42,569 nucleotides of DNA from an uncultured Verrucomicrobiota bacterium (GTDB lineage: Bacteria; Verrucomicrobiota; Kiritimatiellia; CAIQIC01; Lenti-01): positions 1 to 42,569 of the forward strand of contig CALKWZ010000062.1 in the NCBI GenBank assembly GCA_938003985.1, read 5' to 3'. This document shows, piece by piece, positions 1 through 10,199 of the stretch. The first letter of the stretch is position 1. Each line of letters opens with the position of its first letter. A program made the position numbers and the translations under genes. Under the pieces are notes generated by a model that worked only from the letters and a program-made list of their open reading frames with translations, ran no database searches and was not told the origin of the DNA.

Positions 1-359
1 AACAGGATGCCCAGCACCGGCGCCATCAGGGCGAGCGGAATGCCGGTCGAAATCCAGTGCGCCAGCGCCTTGGCCGCCGCCGCCAGTTCCAGCGGCTGCC
101 CGCCGAGCGTGAGGATGTCGAGCGAGCCGTCATCGTGGTCGGCCTCGAAAATGCGCGGCAGCGACAGCAGCGCCGCCAGCAGCAGGGCGACCCAAAGGAT
201 GCCGGGCGCGATGCGCGTCAAGAGATTGAGGTCCGGCCCGAGCCCCAAGGGCATGAGCGTCACGACGATCAGATAGAAGCCGAGCGCGGTGCCGAGCGCT
301 CCACCCTCACGCACGGCCAATGCCAGGTCACGCTTCAACAGCGTCGTGAACCCGCTCAT
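1..359 (-). CDS. ccmB: Heme exporter protein B (CcmB), N-terminal part
   Basis: This partial gene runs off the left edge; about 119 codons are present out of roughly 220 usual for CcmB. CcmB is the membrane subunit of the CcmAB ABC complex of cytochrome c maturation system I. The reverse-strand translation begins MSGFTTLLKRDLALAVREGG, continues with FYLIVVTLMPLGLGPD, IAPGILWVALLLAALLSLPR and DDGSLDILTLGGQPLEL, and ends in a hydrophobic segment after AKALAHWISTG. This order of motifs is characteristic of the family. The start codon is at 359-357 with no clear Shine-Dalgarno sequence. A 19-codon open frame (415-356) ends in ATGA over the ccmB start and might couple translation. The gene is divergent from the M42 peptidase, so ccmA is not directly upstream. 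Confidence 0.82.
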   Translation of the reverse strand, partial: MSGFTTLLKRDLALAVREGGALGTALGFYLIVVTLMPLGLGPDLNLLTRIAPGILWVALLLAALLSLPRIFEADHDDGSLDILTLGGQPLELAAAAKALAHWISTGIPLALMAPVLGIL

Positions 360-479
360 GGCGCCGCCCCCGCGCCGCTGCCGGCGGCCCGGCCGGCCAT
401 CGCCCCGCCGCCCATGAGCCTGCTGAATCCCAACCTGGTCACCCGCGCGCAATAGAGAATGCCGGAAGGAAACGCCCGC

Positions 480-1547
480 ATGAAAAAATCGAGCTTGGAT
501 TTCCTGAAGCGCCTGATGAACGCGATTTCCCCGTCCGGCTACGAGCTGGATGCCGTGCGGGTCTTCCGCAAGGAGGCCGAAGCCTTCGCGGCCGAGGTGC
601 GCACGGACGTGCACGGCAACGTCGACGTGGTGGTCAATCCCGGCGGTTCGCCGCGCGTGATGCTGGCGGGGCACTACGACGAGATCGGCTTCATCGTGAC
701 CTTGATCGATGCCCACGGCTACCTGTGGATTTCGCCCATCGGCGGCTGGGACGCGCAGATTCCCCAGGGGCAGCGCGTGGCGATCCGCACGGCCAAGGGC
801 GTCGTGCCCGGCATCATCGGCAAGGTGCCCGTCCACGTGCAGAAGCCCGACGAGCGCAGCCGCGTGACGCCGCTGACGGACCTGTGGGTGGATATCGGCG
901 CGAAGAACCGCAAGGAAGCGGAGAAGATGGTCTCCGTGGGCGATCCGATGGTGATCGATCAGGGCGTGGCCGAGCTGCCCAACGGGCGGCTGGCGGGACG
1001 GGCGTTCGACGATCGCGCCGGCGCGTTCGTCGTGCTGGAAACGGCGCGGCGGCTGGCGGAAATGGCGCCCCAGGCCGAAATCCACGCCGTGGGCACGGTG
1101 CAGGAGGAAATCGGCAGCCGCGGCGCGACGACCTCCGCGTTCGGCATCGCGCCGGACGTGGGCATCGCCGTGGACGTGACGTTCGCGACGGACCACCCGA
1201 TGATGGACGGCGCCGAAAAGCGCGAGGGCAAGGTCTCCCTCGGCGGCGGCCCGGTGCTGTCGCGCGGGGCGAACGTCAATCCCGTTCTCTACGACCACCT
1301 GCTGGCGACGGCCAAGAAGCGCAAGATTCCCGTGCAGATCGTGGCCGACGGCCGCGCGACGCCGACGGACGCCGATCCCATCCAGCTTTCCCGCGCGGGC
1401 GTGGCCGCCGCGCTGGTGAGCATCCCGTTGCGCTACATGCACACGCCCAGCGAAATCGTCGCCGTGGACGATCTCGACCAGACGGTCGAACTGCTCGCGC
1501 ACGCGATCGCGGGCATGAAGCCCGGGCAGAAGTGGATTCCGTTTTAG
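480..1547 (+). CDS. M42 family metallopeptidase (aminopeptidase)
   Basis: This is a cytoplasmic dinuclear-metal aminopeptidase of family M42, 355 residues, the usual length. Expected metal and catalytic motifs are present: AGHYDEIGF (His65, Asp67), GRAFDDRAGA (Asp177/178), VQEEIGSRGA (Glu209/210), the Asp of AVDVTFATDHP (about 232), and the late HTPSE histidine (about 321). The family trims peptides released by the proteasome or other proteases; some members were once named endoglucanase. I chose the ATG at 480 rather than the in-frame ATG at 459 because GGAAGGA (464-470) sits 9 bases upstream of 480. It stands alone, divergent from ccmB and separated from argC by an inverted-repeat spacer. 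Confidence 0.9.
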   Translation: MKKSSLDFLKRLMNAISPSGYELDAVRVFRKEAEAFAAEVRTDVHGNVDVVVNPGGSPRVMLAGHYDEIGFIVTLIDAHGYLWISPIGGWDAQIPQGQRVAIRTAKGVVPGIIGKVPVHVQKPDERSRVTPLTDLWVDIGAKNRKEAEKMVSVGDPMVIDQGVAELPNGRLAGRAFDDRAGAFVVLETARRLAEMAPQAEIHAVGTVQEEIGSRGATTSAFGIAPDVGIAVDVTFATDHPMMDGAEKREGKVSLGGGPVLSRGANVNPVLYDHLLATAKKRKIPVQIVADGRATPTDADPIQLSRAGVAAALVSIPLRYMHTPSEIVAVDDLDQTVELLAHAIAGMKPGQKWIPF

Positions 1548-1554
1548 GGAAATC

Positions 1555-1654
1555 AGAGTATTCAGAATTCAGAAGTCAGAATGAAGTCGTGTTGCAAGGT
1601 CAGGGATCGGAAGGTTTACATTCTGAATCCTGAATTCTGACTACTGAATACTCT
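1555..1654. repeat. Imperfect inverted repeat built of TCAG-ending heptamers
   Basis: The left arm (1555-1583) reads AGAGTATTCAG then AATTCAG, AAGTCAG, AATG. The right arm (1619-1654), reverse-complemented, reads AGAGTATTCAG, TAGTCAG, AATTCAG, GATTCAG, AATG. The arms therefore match except for one extra heptamer in the right arm, and would fold into a long stem with a loop of about 35 bases. The unit is roughly NAKTCAG. It fills the spacer between the M42 peptidase and argC and ends just before the argC Shine-Dalgarno sequence. Confidence 0.8.
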
Positions 1655-1669
1655 CCGAAGGAGAAAGCG

Positions 1670-2728
1670 ATGATCAAGGTCAAGGTGGTCGGTTGCGGGG
1701 GATACGGCGGCGTGGGGATCGTGGAGCTGCTGCTGCGGCATCCCGAAGCGAAGATCCAGACGCTGGTGGCGGCGACGGAGACGGGCATGCCGATGAGCGA
1801 GCTCTATCCGCATCTGAAGGGGTTCTGCGACCTGCCGATCCTGAAGCCCGACGATCCGGCGGCACAGGAACCGGCCGACGTGGTGTTCTTCTCCACGCCC
1901 GACGGCGTCGGCATGGTGCAGGCCCCGGCCGAGCTGGCCAAGGGCGCGCGCGTCATCGACTACAGCGGCGATTTCCGCTTCAACAACGTGGAGGATTACG
2001 CCGAATACGCCCGCCGCATCGGCCGCGATCCGGTCCACAAGACGCCCGACCTGCTGCCGCAGACCGTCTACGGCCTGCCCGAGCTGAACCGGAAGGCCTA
2101 TTCGAAGAACCAGCGCCTCGTCGGCAATCCCGGTTGCTTCGCGGTGAGCTGCCTGGTCGGCCTGGCGCCGGCGGCGGCGGCCAAGCTGGTGGATTTCAAG
2201 AGCGTCATCTGCGACTGCAAAACGGGGGTGTCGGGCGCCGGCAAGAAGGCCACGCCGATCCACCATTATCCGGCCCGCTACGAAAACATGCAGGCCTACC
2301 GGCTGAGCGGCCACCAGCACGTGATGGAAGTCGAGCGCATGCTCGGCGGCCTCGCGGGCGAGCCCGTGCCGGTGACCTTCACCGCGCAGGTGGTGCCCGT
2401 CTGCCGCGGCATCCTGAGCTGCCTCTACGGCACGCTGCGCGACGGCATCGGTCTGGCGCAGGTGCGCGAGGCCTACGCCGAGTTCCACAAGGGCAATCCC
2501 TTCGTGCGGCTCTTCGATTCCAAGGCCGTCGTGGGCACGGCCCACGTGCGCGGTTCCAACTTCTGCAACCTGACCGTCGACGTCGACGAGCGCACGCGGC
2601 GCCTGCGCGTGGTGTCGCACATCGACAACCTCATGAAAGGCCAGGCCGGCAGCGCCTTGCAGAACATGAACCTGATTTTCGGCCTGCCCGAAAACCTCGG
2701 GCTGGACCATCCAGGCGCCTATCCGTAA
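1670..2728 (+). CDS. argC: N-acetyl-gamma-glutamyl-phosphate reductase
   Basis: ArgC reduces N-acetylglutamyl-5-phosphate to the semialdehyde with NADPH, the third step of arginine synthesis. The 352-residue protein starts with the Rossmann glycine motif GCGGYGGVGIVELLLRHPEA (about 8-27). The catalytic cysteine lies in NPGCFAVS (Cys156), followed by GVSGAGKK and the SGHQHVMEVE histidine motif. The ATG at 1670 has AAGGAG at 1658-1663. No other arg genes are adjacent, so the pathway is scattered. The upstream inverted repeat lies within its leader or terminator region. Confidence 0.95.
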   Translation: MIKVKVVGCGGYGGVGIVELLLRHPEAKIQTLVAATETGMPMSELYPHLKGFCDLPILKPDDPAAQEPADVVFFSTPDGVGMVQAPAELAKGARVIDYSGDFRFNNVEDYAEYARRIGRDPVHKTPDLLPQTVYGLPELNRKAYSKNQRLVGNPGCFAVSCLVGLAPAAAAKLVDFKSVICDCKTGVSGAGKKATPIHHYPARYENMQAYRLSGHQHVMEVERMLGGLAGEPVPVTFTAQVVPVCRGILSCLYGTLRDGIGLAQVREAYAEFHKGNPFVRLFDSKAVVGTAHVRGSNFCNLTVDVDERTRRLRVVSHIDNLMKGQAGSALQNMNLIFGLPENLGLDHPGAYP

Positions 2729-2752
2729 ACTGATTCCCGAAAGGAGAGGACC

Positions 2753-4189
2753 ATGAAGAAACTCGTGCTGTTCCTCGGTTGGTTTCCGCTGGCGGCGCTC
2801 GCCGCCGGCCCGCAGGTCACGATCTACAACGACGGCTTCGCGACCGTGAAGGAGGATCGGACGCTGGCCCTCGCGGAAGGGGTTTCCGAAGTGCGCGTGA
2901 CGGACATGTCGCGGCAGCTCGAACCCGATTCCGTCATGCTGCGGGAACTCTCCGCCGAGCCCTTCGGCGTGCAAATCCTCGAACAGAGCTTCGTGAACGA
3001 TCCGCTGACGGAAGGGCTCTTGCTCTACCAGATGGAAGGGAAGACCCTGCGCTTCGAGGAGAAGCGCGAAGACGGCACGGTCAAGGAGCACGTCGGCAAG
3101 CTGGTGCGCAGCGGCTACGTGCCCGGCGGCGGATCCGAGCAGCCCATCGTGGAAGAGGACGGCGCGGTGCGCTTCTCCCTGCCGGGCCAGCCCGTGTTCG
3201 AGGGCATCGATCCCAACGCGTTCCTCAAGCCGTCGCTGGTGTGGCAGATCGCCGCGAAGAAGGCGGGGGAGTGTCCGATCGAAGTCGCCTACGTCACCGC
3301 CGGCATGAGCTGGGAGGCCACCTACAACCTCGTCGTGCCCGCCGAGGGCGGCGACGTCTTCGACTTTTCCGGCTGGATTTCCCTGCGCAACGACACCGGC
3401 AAGGACTTCGTGGACGCCGCGGTCAAGCTGATCGCCGGCGACGTGCAGAAGGTGCAGCCGCCCTCGCGCAGGTCCAGGCGCGTCGCCGTTGCAATGGCGG
3501 CCGAAGCGGACGAATGGGGTTTTGGCATGCCCGAAGAGCGCGCGTTCGACGAATTCCATCTCTACACCCTGCCGCGGCCGGTCCGGATGCGGAACAACGA
3601 GCTGAAACAGGTCGAATTCCTGCGCGCCGCGGGCGTGAAGGGCAGCCGGTACTACGTCTACAACCCGCTCGTCGGCCATGGCACCTACGGCGGGGTCCAG
3701 CTGGATCCGGACTACGGCACCACGACGGACAAGAAAGTCGGCGTGCGCATCGAAATCTCGAACAGCGAAACCAACGGCCTGGGCGTGCCCCTGCCGAAAG
3801 GCCGCATGCGCCTGTACCGCACGGACGTGGACGGCCGGCGCGAGTTCACCGGCGAAAACGAGATGGACCACTTGCCCAAGAACGAGCTGCTGAAGCTCGA
3901 CATGGGCAGCGCCTTCGACCTCGTCGGCGAGCGCAAGCGCACCGACTTCTCCGTGGACACCACGGGCAAGACGATGACCGAATCCTTCGAGATCAAGCTG
4001 CGCAACCGCAAGGAGAAGGACGCCGTGGAAATCCGCGTGGTCGAGCCGCTGGTCCGCTGCGCGAACTGGAAAATCGCGTCCAGCAGCCTGCCGTACGAGA
4101 AAATCGATTCCCACCAGGTCGAATTCCGCGCGCCGGTGCCGGCGGACGGCGAGACGATCCTGACCTACACGGTCAACTACCGGTGGTGA
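2753..4189 (+). CDS. Secreted DUF4139-domain protein
   Basis: This 478-residue protein has a Sec signal peptide (MKKLVLFLGWFPLAALAAG) and is probably periplasmic. The mature part is a beta-rich protein of the DUF4139 type: an N-terminal segment (TIYNDGFATVKEDRTLAL, MSRQLEPDSVMLR), then SWEATYNLVV, the ISLRNDTGKDFVDAAVKLIAG motif near the middle, and the late GVRIEISNSETNGLGVPLPKG and DVDGRREFTGENEMDHLP region. No enzymatic motif is visible and the function is unknown in the family. AGGAGAGG precedes the ATG at 2753, 24 bases after argC, so it may be cotranscribed with argC. Confidence 0.78.
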   Translation: MKKLVLFLGWFPLAALAAGPQVTIYNDGFATVKEDRTLALAEGVSEVRVTDMSRQLEPDSVMLRELSAEPFGVQILEQSFVNDPLTEGLLLYQMEGKTLRFEEKREDGTVKEHVGKLVRSGYVPGGGSEQPIVEEDGAVRFSLPGQPVFEGIDPNAFLKPSLVWQIAAKKAGECPIEVAYVTAGMSWEATYNLVVPAEGGDVFDFSGWISLRNDTGKDFVDAAVKLIAGDVQKVQPPSRRSRRVAVAMAAEADEWGFGMPEERAFDEFHLYTLPRPVRMRNNELKQVEFLRAAGVKGSRYYVYNPLVGHGTYGGVQLDPDYGTTTDKKVGVRIEISNSETNGLGVPLPKGRMRLYRTDVDGRREFTGENEMDHLPKNELLKLDMGSAFDLVGERKRTDFSVDTTGKTMTESFEIKLRNRKEKDAVEIRVVEPLVRCANWKIASSSLPYEKIDSHQVEFRAPVPADGETILTYTVNYRW

Positions 4190-4194
4190 GGCGG

Positions 4195-4220
4195 TTCCGC
4201 GCCGCGGAAAAAGGTTTTCC
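4195..4220 (+). terminator. Two overlapping hairpins after the DUF4139 gene
   Basis: TTCCGCG (4195-4201) pairs with CGCGGAA (4203-4209), and GGAAAA (4206-4211) pairs with TTTTCC (4215-4220). They share GGAA, so only one can form at a time. They lie between the DUF4139 gene and the next secreted protein. A terminator or attenuator role is possible, but there is no clean T-run. Confidence 0.35.
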
Positions 4221-4276
4221 ATGGCGTCGAAAATTTGCGACAAGATTCGTTTCCCTGCGATAGATTCGGAGACAAC

Positions 4277-5233
4277 ATGGATTTGAAGCTGAAAACGATT
4301 TCCGCCATCCTGGCGCTGGCGCTGCTGGCCACGCCGGGCTTCGGCGTGCCCGCCATCGTGCACGACCCCATCAAGGTGGCCGAAAAAGGCCAGCCGCTGG
4401 GCGTGCGGGCCACGGTCCGCGACGCCGCGGCGCCCGTGGAGTCGGTGGCGCTGTTCTATTCCTCCTCGCGGGGGATGACGCCGTTCCGGGCGGCGATGTC
4501 CAGCTCGGGGGCGGGCACGTGGTACGCCACGATTCCCGGCCACATGATGGGACCCGGCGCGCAGATGTTCTACTACATCCAGGCCGAGAACGCCGACGGC
4601 GAGACCCGGGAAACCGATTGGCTGACCGTCAAGCTGGTGGACTCCGGCGTGGCGCCGGAGGCGATTCCGGCCGCCAGCACGGTGGCGCAGCAGGCCCGGC
4701 AGCAGGCGACGCCGGCCGCCGCGGCCGCGCCGGCTCCCGCGCCGGCTCCGGCCAAGAGCGGCAAATCGAAGTATCTCTTGCCGGCGGCGATCATCGTCGG
4801 CGGCGGTCTCGCCATCGGCGGCGCCTTGGCGATCGCCACCTACGACAGCGGCGGCGGGGGCGGGGGCGATTCGAAGACCGTGGACGGCAACTACGGCGGC
4901 AACTTCAACCTGTGCTTCGTGCCCGGCGCGACCACCAATGCCGCGACGAACGCCACGACCGTCTGCAACAACGGCCTCGTCAACGTCTACGTGACCAACG
5001 GCGCGGCCCGCATCGTCGGCCTTTGGGGCGGCGAAACCCTCGGCGGCGCCGTGAACGGCAGCCTGTTTTCGGCCGTCGGAAACGTCGGCGCCACCGCGGA
5101 GTTTCCGCCCGCGCACCTGATCGCGGCCGGGGAAATCTCCGGTTCGGCCTGCACGGTGCGCATCGACGGCTATTCGACGGATGCCCTGCGGCCCGGCAAT
5201 TTCAGCGGGCAGGCGAATTTGACGAAGAGGTAA
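4277..5233 (+). CDS. Hypothetical secreted/membrane protein with Ig-like N-terminal domain
   Basis: This 318-residue protein is not recognised. It begins with a signal peptide (KTISAILALALLATPGFGVPA). A beta-sandwich-like domain follows (about 20-125), with VESVALFYSS, GTWYATIPG and MFYYIQAENADGETRETDW, resembling the Ig-like domains of bacterial surface proteins. Next are an Ala/Pro/Gln-rich linker (about 135-165), a hydrophobic segment LLPAAIIVGGGLAIGGALAIAT, a Gly run, and a C-terminal domain with two cysteine pairs likely (LCFVPGATT, TTVCNN, SACTVRIDG). The start at 4277 has GGAG nearby and the in-frame ATG at 4235 would place 14 charged residues before the signal peptide. TAGATT (4261-4266) may be its -10 box. 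Confidence 0.65.
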   Translation: MDLKLKTISAILALALLATPGFGVPAIVHDPIKVAEKGQPLGVRATVRDAAAPVESVALFYSSSRGMTPFRAAMSSSGAGTWYATIPGHMMGPGAQMFYYIQAENADGETRETDWLTVKLVDSGVAPEAIPAASTVAQQARQQATPAAAAAPAPAPAPAKSGKSKYLLPAAIIVGGGLAIGGALAIATYDSGGGGGGDSKTVDGNYGGNFNLCFVPGATTNAATNATTVCNNGLVNVYVTNGAARIVGLWGGETLGGAVNGSLFSAVGNVGATAEFPPAHLIAAGEISGSACTVRIDGYSTDALRPGNFSGQANLTKR

Positions 5234-5237
5234 GGCG

Positions 5238-5768
5238 ATGCGGAAGACGGCGTTCCTGGAGCTGGCGGAAAAGCGGCGCAGCGTGCGGGCCTACAAGCCC
5301 GACGAGGTGCCCGAGGATCTGCTGCAAACCGTGCTGGAGGCCGGACGGCTGGCGCCGTCGGCCTGCAACAAGCAGCCCTGGCGGTTCATCGTGGTCCGCA
5401 GCGAAACCGGCCGGCGCGCCCTGGGCGCGGCCTATGCCCGGGAATGGTTCTGGAAGGCGCCGGTCGTGATCGCCGTCTGCATCCTGCCCAAAGAGGCCTG
5501 GGTGCGTTCCTACGACGGCCAGAACTACGCCATGGTGGACGGCGCCTTGGCCATGGACCACCTGACGCTGGCCGCCGCCGAGCTGGGGCTGGGCACCTGC
5601 TGGATCGGCGCGTTCGATCCGGCCGCCGCCCGCGAAATCCTGAATCTGCCCGACGGCGTCGAAATCGTCGGCCTGACGCCGCTGGGCTACCCCGACGTCG
5701 AACCCAATCCGCGCGTCCGCTCCCGCCGCCCGCTGGGCGAAACGGTCATGAAGGAACGCTGGGGCTGA
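5238..5768 (+). CDS. Nitroreductase family protein
   Basis: This 176-residue FMN-dependent oxidoreductase belongs to the nitroreductase family. The FMN-phosphate motif RRSVRAYKPDEVPEDLL (about 13-29) and the LAPSACNKQPWRFIVV segment (about 39-54) are diagnostic, as is ELGLGTCWIGAFDP (about 115-128) before the C-terminal GYPD. It is a short member; substrates of such forms cannot be read from sequence. It starts four bases after the previous gene, so the two are probably cotranscribed. Confidence 0.88.
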   Translation: MRKTAFLELAEKRRSVRAYKPDEVPEDLLQTVLEAGRLAPSACNKQPWRFIVVRSETGRRALGAAYAREWFWKAPVVIAVCILPKEAWVRSYDGQNYAMVDGALAMDHLTLAAAELGLGTCWIGAFDPAAAREILNLPDGVEIVGLTPLGYPDVEPNPRVRSRRPLGETVMKERWG

Positions 5769-5781
5769 ACAGCCAAATGCA

Positions 5782-5853
5782 AACTACGAAACACGCGAAA
5801 AACTCGAAAGGCATCCCAAAATATACTTTCGCGAATTTCGTGTTTTTCGTAGT
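5782..5853. repeat. Imperfect inverted repeat built of ACGAAA units
   Basis: The left arm (about 5782-5810) starts ACTACGAAACACGCGAAA and ends CTCGAAAG. The right arm (about 5826-5853), reverse-complemented, starts ACTACGAAAAACACGAAA and ends TTCGCGAAAG. Both arms consist of short degenerate units ending in CGAAA and would form a long imperfect stem. The element fills the nitroreductase-uvrB spacer, which is clearly more AT-rich than the genes around it. Confidence 0.75.
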
Positions 5854-5882
5854 CGATTCCGGATGGTTGGGGCGGGGGATGT

Positions 5883-7936
<2,054 letters not shown>

Positions 7937-7940
<4 letters not shown>

Positions 7941-8803
7941 GCGAAGACGTGTTGCCGCTGGATCAGGACCCCGAAATCCGCGAACTGATCGCGCGCGCGC
8001 TGGCCGAAGACGTCGGGTCCGGCGACGCGACGACCTTGGCGCTGGTGGACGCGGACGCCGCGGCCAGCGCCCGCATCGTGGCCCGGCACGAAGTCGTGCC
8101 GGCCGGGATGGCGATCGCCGCCGAAGTCTTCCGCCAGGCCGATCCGCGCCTGAAGTGCGACATCCTTTGCCCCGACGGCGAACCGGTGGGGCCGGGGACG
8201 GCCTTGCTGCGCGTGGCCGGTCCGGCGCGGGCGCTGTTGACGGCGGAACGGACGGCGCTGAACCTGGCGCAGCGCATGACGGGCATCGCCACGGCCACCG
8301 AATGCCTCGTGCGGATCGTGGCCGATTACGGCACGCTGATCCTCGACACCCGCAAGACCGTGCCCGGCCTGCGGCGGCTGGACAAATACGCCGTCAAATG
8401 CGGCGGCGGCACCAACCACCGCATCGGCCTGCACGACGCCATCCTGATCAAGGACAACCACCTCGCGTTCTGGCGGCAGAAGCACAAGGGCACGCTGGCC
8501 GACGCGGTCCGCGCGGCGCGTGCGGCCTATCCGGGGCTGAAGATCGAAATCGAAGTGGACACCTTGGACCAGTTGCAGGAAGCGCTGCCGGGCCGGCCCG
8601 ACTGGGTGCTGCTGGACAACATGACGCCGCAGCAGGTGGCCGCGGCGGTCATCCTGTGCAACGGCGCCTGCAAGACCGAGGCCTCCGGCGGCATCACCAA
8701 GGACAACGTGCGCGAATACGCCCGCGCCGGCGTCGCGGCCATCTCCATCGGCGCGCTGACGCATTCCTCCCGGGCCGCGGATCTGGGATTGGATTTCGAG
8801 TAG
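7937..8803 (+). CDS. nadC: Nicotinate-nucleotide diphosphorylase (carboxylating)
   Basis: NadC converts quinolinate and PRPP to nicotinate mononucleotide, CO2 and pyrophosphate in de novo NAD synthesis. The 288-residue protein has ERTALNLAQRMTGIATAT, the DTRKTVPGLRRLDKYAVKCG segment with substrate-binding Arg and Lys, GGGTNHRIGLHDAILIKDNH, LLDNM and EASGGI, in the family order. I set the start at 7937 because GGAGG (7927-7931) sits 5 bases upstream and the ATGA overlap couples it to uvrB; a longer in-frame reading is only antisense-type coding of uvrB. Confidence 0.96.
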
Positions 8804-8808
8804 GCCCG

Positions 8809-9414
8809 ATGGAGTGGGGCTATCCACGGCGCTGGCTGGCGGAAACGGCGTCCACGAACGACGTCGCCCGCGAGTGGGCGCTGGCCGGCGCGCCGGACGG
8901 CGCGCTGGTCGTCGCGGCGCGCCAGACGCGCGGCCGCGGCCGCCGCGAGCGCATCTGGGATTCTCCGGCGGGAAGCGGGCTCTACGCCTCGTTCGTTCTG
9001 CGGCCCGATGGACCGGCGGAACAGGCGCCGAACCTCGCGATCGTCGCGGGCATGGCGGCGTTCCGGGCGTTGGACAAGGCCGGCGTGAAAGATCTGCGCA
9101 TCAAGTGGCCCAACGACGTGCTGGCCGGCGGCAAGAAAATCTGCGGCGTGCTGGTGGAGCCGCGCCTCGGCGCGGGGCGCATCGAATTCGCCGTGGCGGG
9201 CATCGGCATCAACGTGGGGCAGGGCGAAGGCGATTTTCCGCCGGACCTGCGGTTGCCGGCCACGTCGTGCCGGCTCGAAAACGCGCCGATTTCGGTGGAC
9301 GACCTGCTGGCGCTTCTGGTGCAATCGCTGCACGACGCTGGCCGGGCGCCGTTCGGCGCGCTCCGCGCCGCATGGATCGCGGCCGGCGCCCAGGAACAGG
9401 AGCCGGAACTATGA
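8809..9414 (+). CDS. birA: Biotin-[acetyl-CoA-carboxylase] ligase, catalytic form
   Basis: This 201-residue enzyme activates biotin to biotinyl-AMP and attaches it to a carrier-protein lysine. It has AETASTNDVAREWA, the biotin-binding GRGRRERIW glycine/arginine loop with GSGLYASFVLRP, the IKWPNDVLAGGKKICGVLVE block and GIGINVG. There is no N-terminal helix-turn-helix, so it is a monofunctional ligase rather than a BirA repressor; the C-terminal SH3-like domain also looks very short. It begins 5 bases after nadC and overlaps coaX by ATGA. Confidence 0.93.
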   Translation: MEWGYPRRWLAETASTNDVAREWALAGAPDGALVVAARQTRGRGRRERIWDSPAGSGLYASFVLRPDGPAEQAPNLAIVAGMAAFRALDKAGVKDLRIKWPNDVLAGGKKICGVLVEPRLGAGRIEFAVAGIGINVGQGEGDFPPDLRLPATSCRLENAPISVDDLLALLVQSLHDAGRAPFGALRAAWIAAGAQEQEPEL

Positions 9415-10148
9415 ACGTCTTGGCGATCAACGTCGGCAACTCCCGCACGGCGGCGGGCTGGTTTTCCAAGGGCAAGATCCGGCGCTCGGCGCGCAGCGAA
9501 ACGGCCAGTCCGGTCATCCTCGAAGCCGTGGCCAACGACGAGATTCCCGACGGCATCGTGATCGGTTCGGTCGCGCCGCAACGGAACAAGGCCTGGGCGC
9601 AACTGGTGAAGAAGGTCTTCCCGAAGGTGCCCGTTCTCTGGATGGATCCCAAACTGGATTTCGGCATCGGCGTGGACCTGAAGCGGCCCGACCAGACGGG
9701 GCACGACCGGTTCGCCGACGCGGTGGCCGCCGCGGAACTGTGCGGCGCGCCGTGCATCGCGTGCGATTTCGGCACGGCCACGACGTTCAATCTGGTCCTG
9801 CCGAAGCGCGGTTTCGCGGGGGGCGTGATTGCGCCGGGCTACGGGATGTGGTTCGACGCCTTGGCCCGCGCGGCGCAACTGCCGAAGCTGAAGCCGGGCG
9901 GCATCAAGCTCCAGACCGGCCGCAACACGGAAGAAGCCATGCGGCTCAGCGCGCGCTGGGGCTATCGCGGCATGGTGACGGAAATCCTCTGGCAACTGGG
10001 CAAGGCCTGCGGCAAGAAGGAGCCCTGCATCTGCGCCACCGGCGGCTTCGCCAAGCAGATTCTGGCCGACGCCGGGCTGAAGATCCCCGTTTTCCCGGAC
10101 CTGACGCTGCACGGCCTGGCCCGCATCTACGAGCTCAACCAGGGCTGA
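9411..10148 (+). CDS. coaX: Type III pantothenate kinase
   Basis: CoaX phosphorylates pantothenate, the first step to coenzyme A. The 245-residue protein has the ASKHA-type motifs INVGNSRTAAG (6-16), TGHDRFADAVAA (97-108), CDFGTATTFNLV (118-129) and GGVIAPG. Two of the three conserved aspartates of the family are present (Asp99 in GHDR, Asp119 in CDFG), but the first, in the usual DxGNT, is Asn7 here. ATGA overlap with birA suits translational coupling; pairing of birA and coaX is common in bacteria. A hairpin follows the gene. Confidence 0.9.
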   Translation: MNVLAINVGNSRTAAGWFSKGKIRRSARSETASPVILEAVANDEIPDGIVIGSVAPQRNKAWAQLVKKVFPKVPVLWMDPKLDFGIGVDLKRPDQTGHDRFADAVAAAELCGAPCIACDFGTATTFNLVLPKRGFAGGVIAPGYGMWFDALARAAQLPKLKPGGIKLQTGRNTEEAMRLSARWGYRGMVTEILWQLGKACGKKEPCICATGGFAKQILADAGLKIPVFPDLTLHGLARIYELNQG

Positions 10149-10169
10149 TCGCTCTCCATCTCTTTGGAG

Positions 10170-10191
10170 CCCCCGACGACCCCGTCGGGGG
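10170..10191. terminator. Bidirectional hairpin between coaX and vapC
   Basis: CCCCCGACG (10170-10178) pairs perfectly with CGTCGGGGG (10183-10191) across a 4-base loop. It lies between two convergent genes, coaX (+) and the PIN toxin (-), and could stop transcription from both sides. There is no T-run on either side. Confidence 0.6.
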
Positions 10192-10199
10192 AGGGACAG

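Noticed and set aside
356..415. A 19-codon reading frame just upstream of ccmB.
   Set aside because: The ATGA overlap is suggestive, but the Gly/Ala-only composition and GC richness make a chance frame as likely.
1616..5116. An 1166-codon open frame on the minus strand opposite argC and the DUF4139 gene.
   Set aside because: It is the antisense shadow of three real genes; its composition (Arg/His/Ala/Val-rich) and lack of a ribosome site show no coding function.
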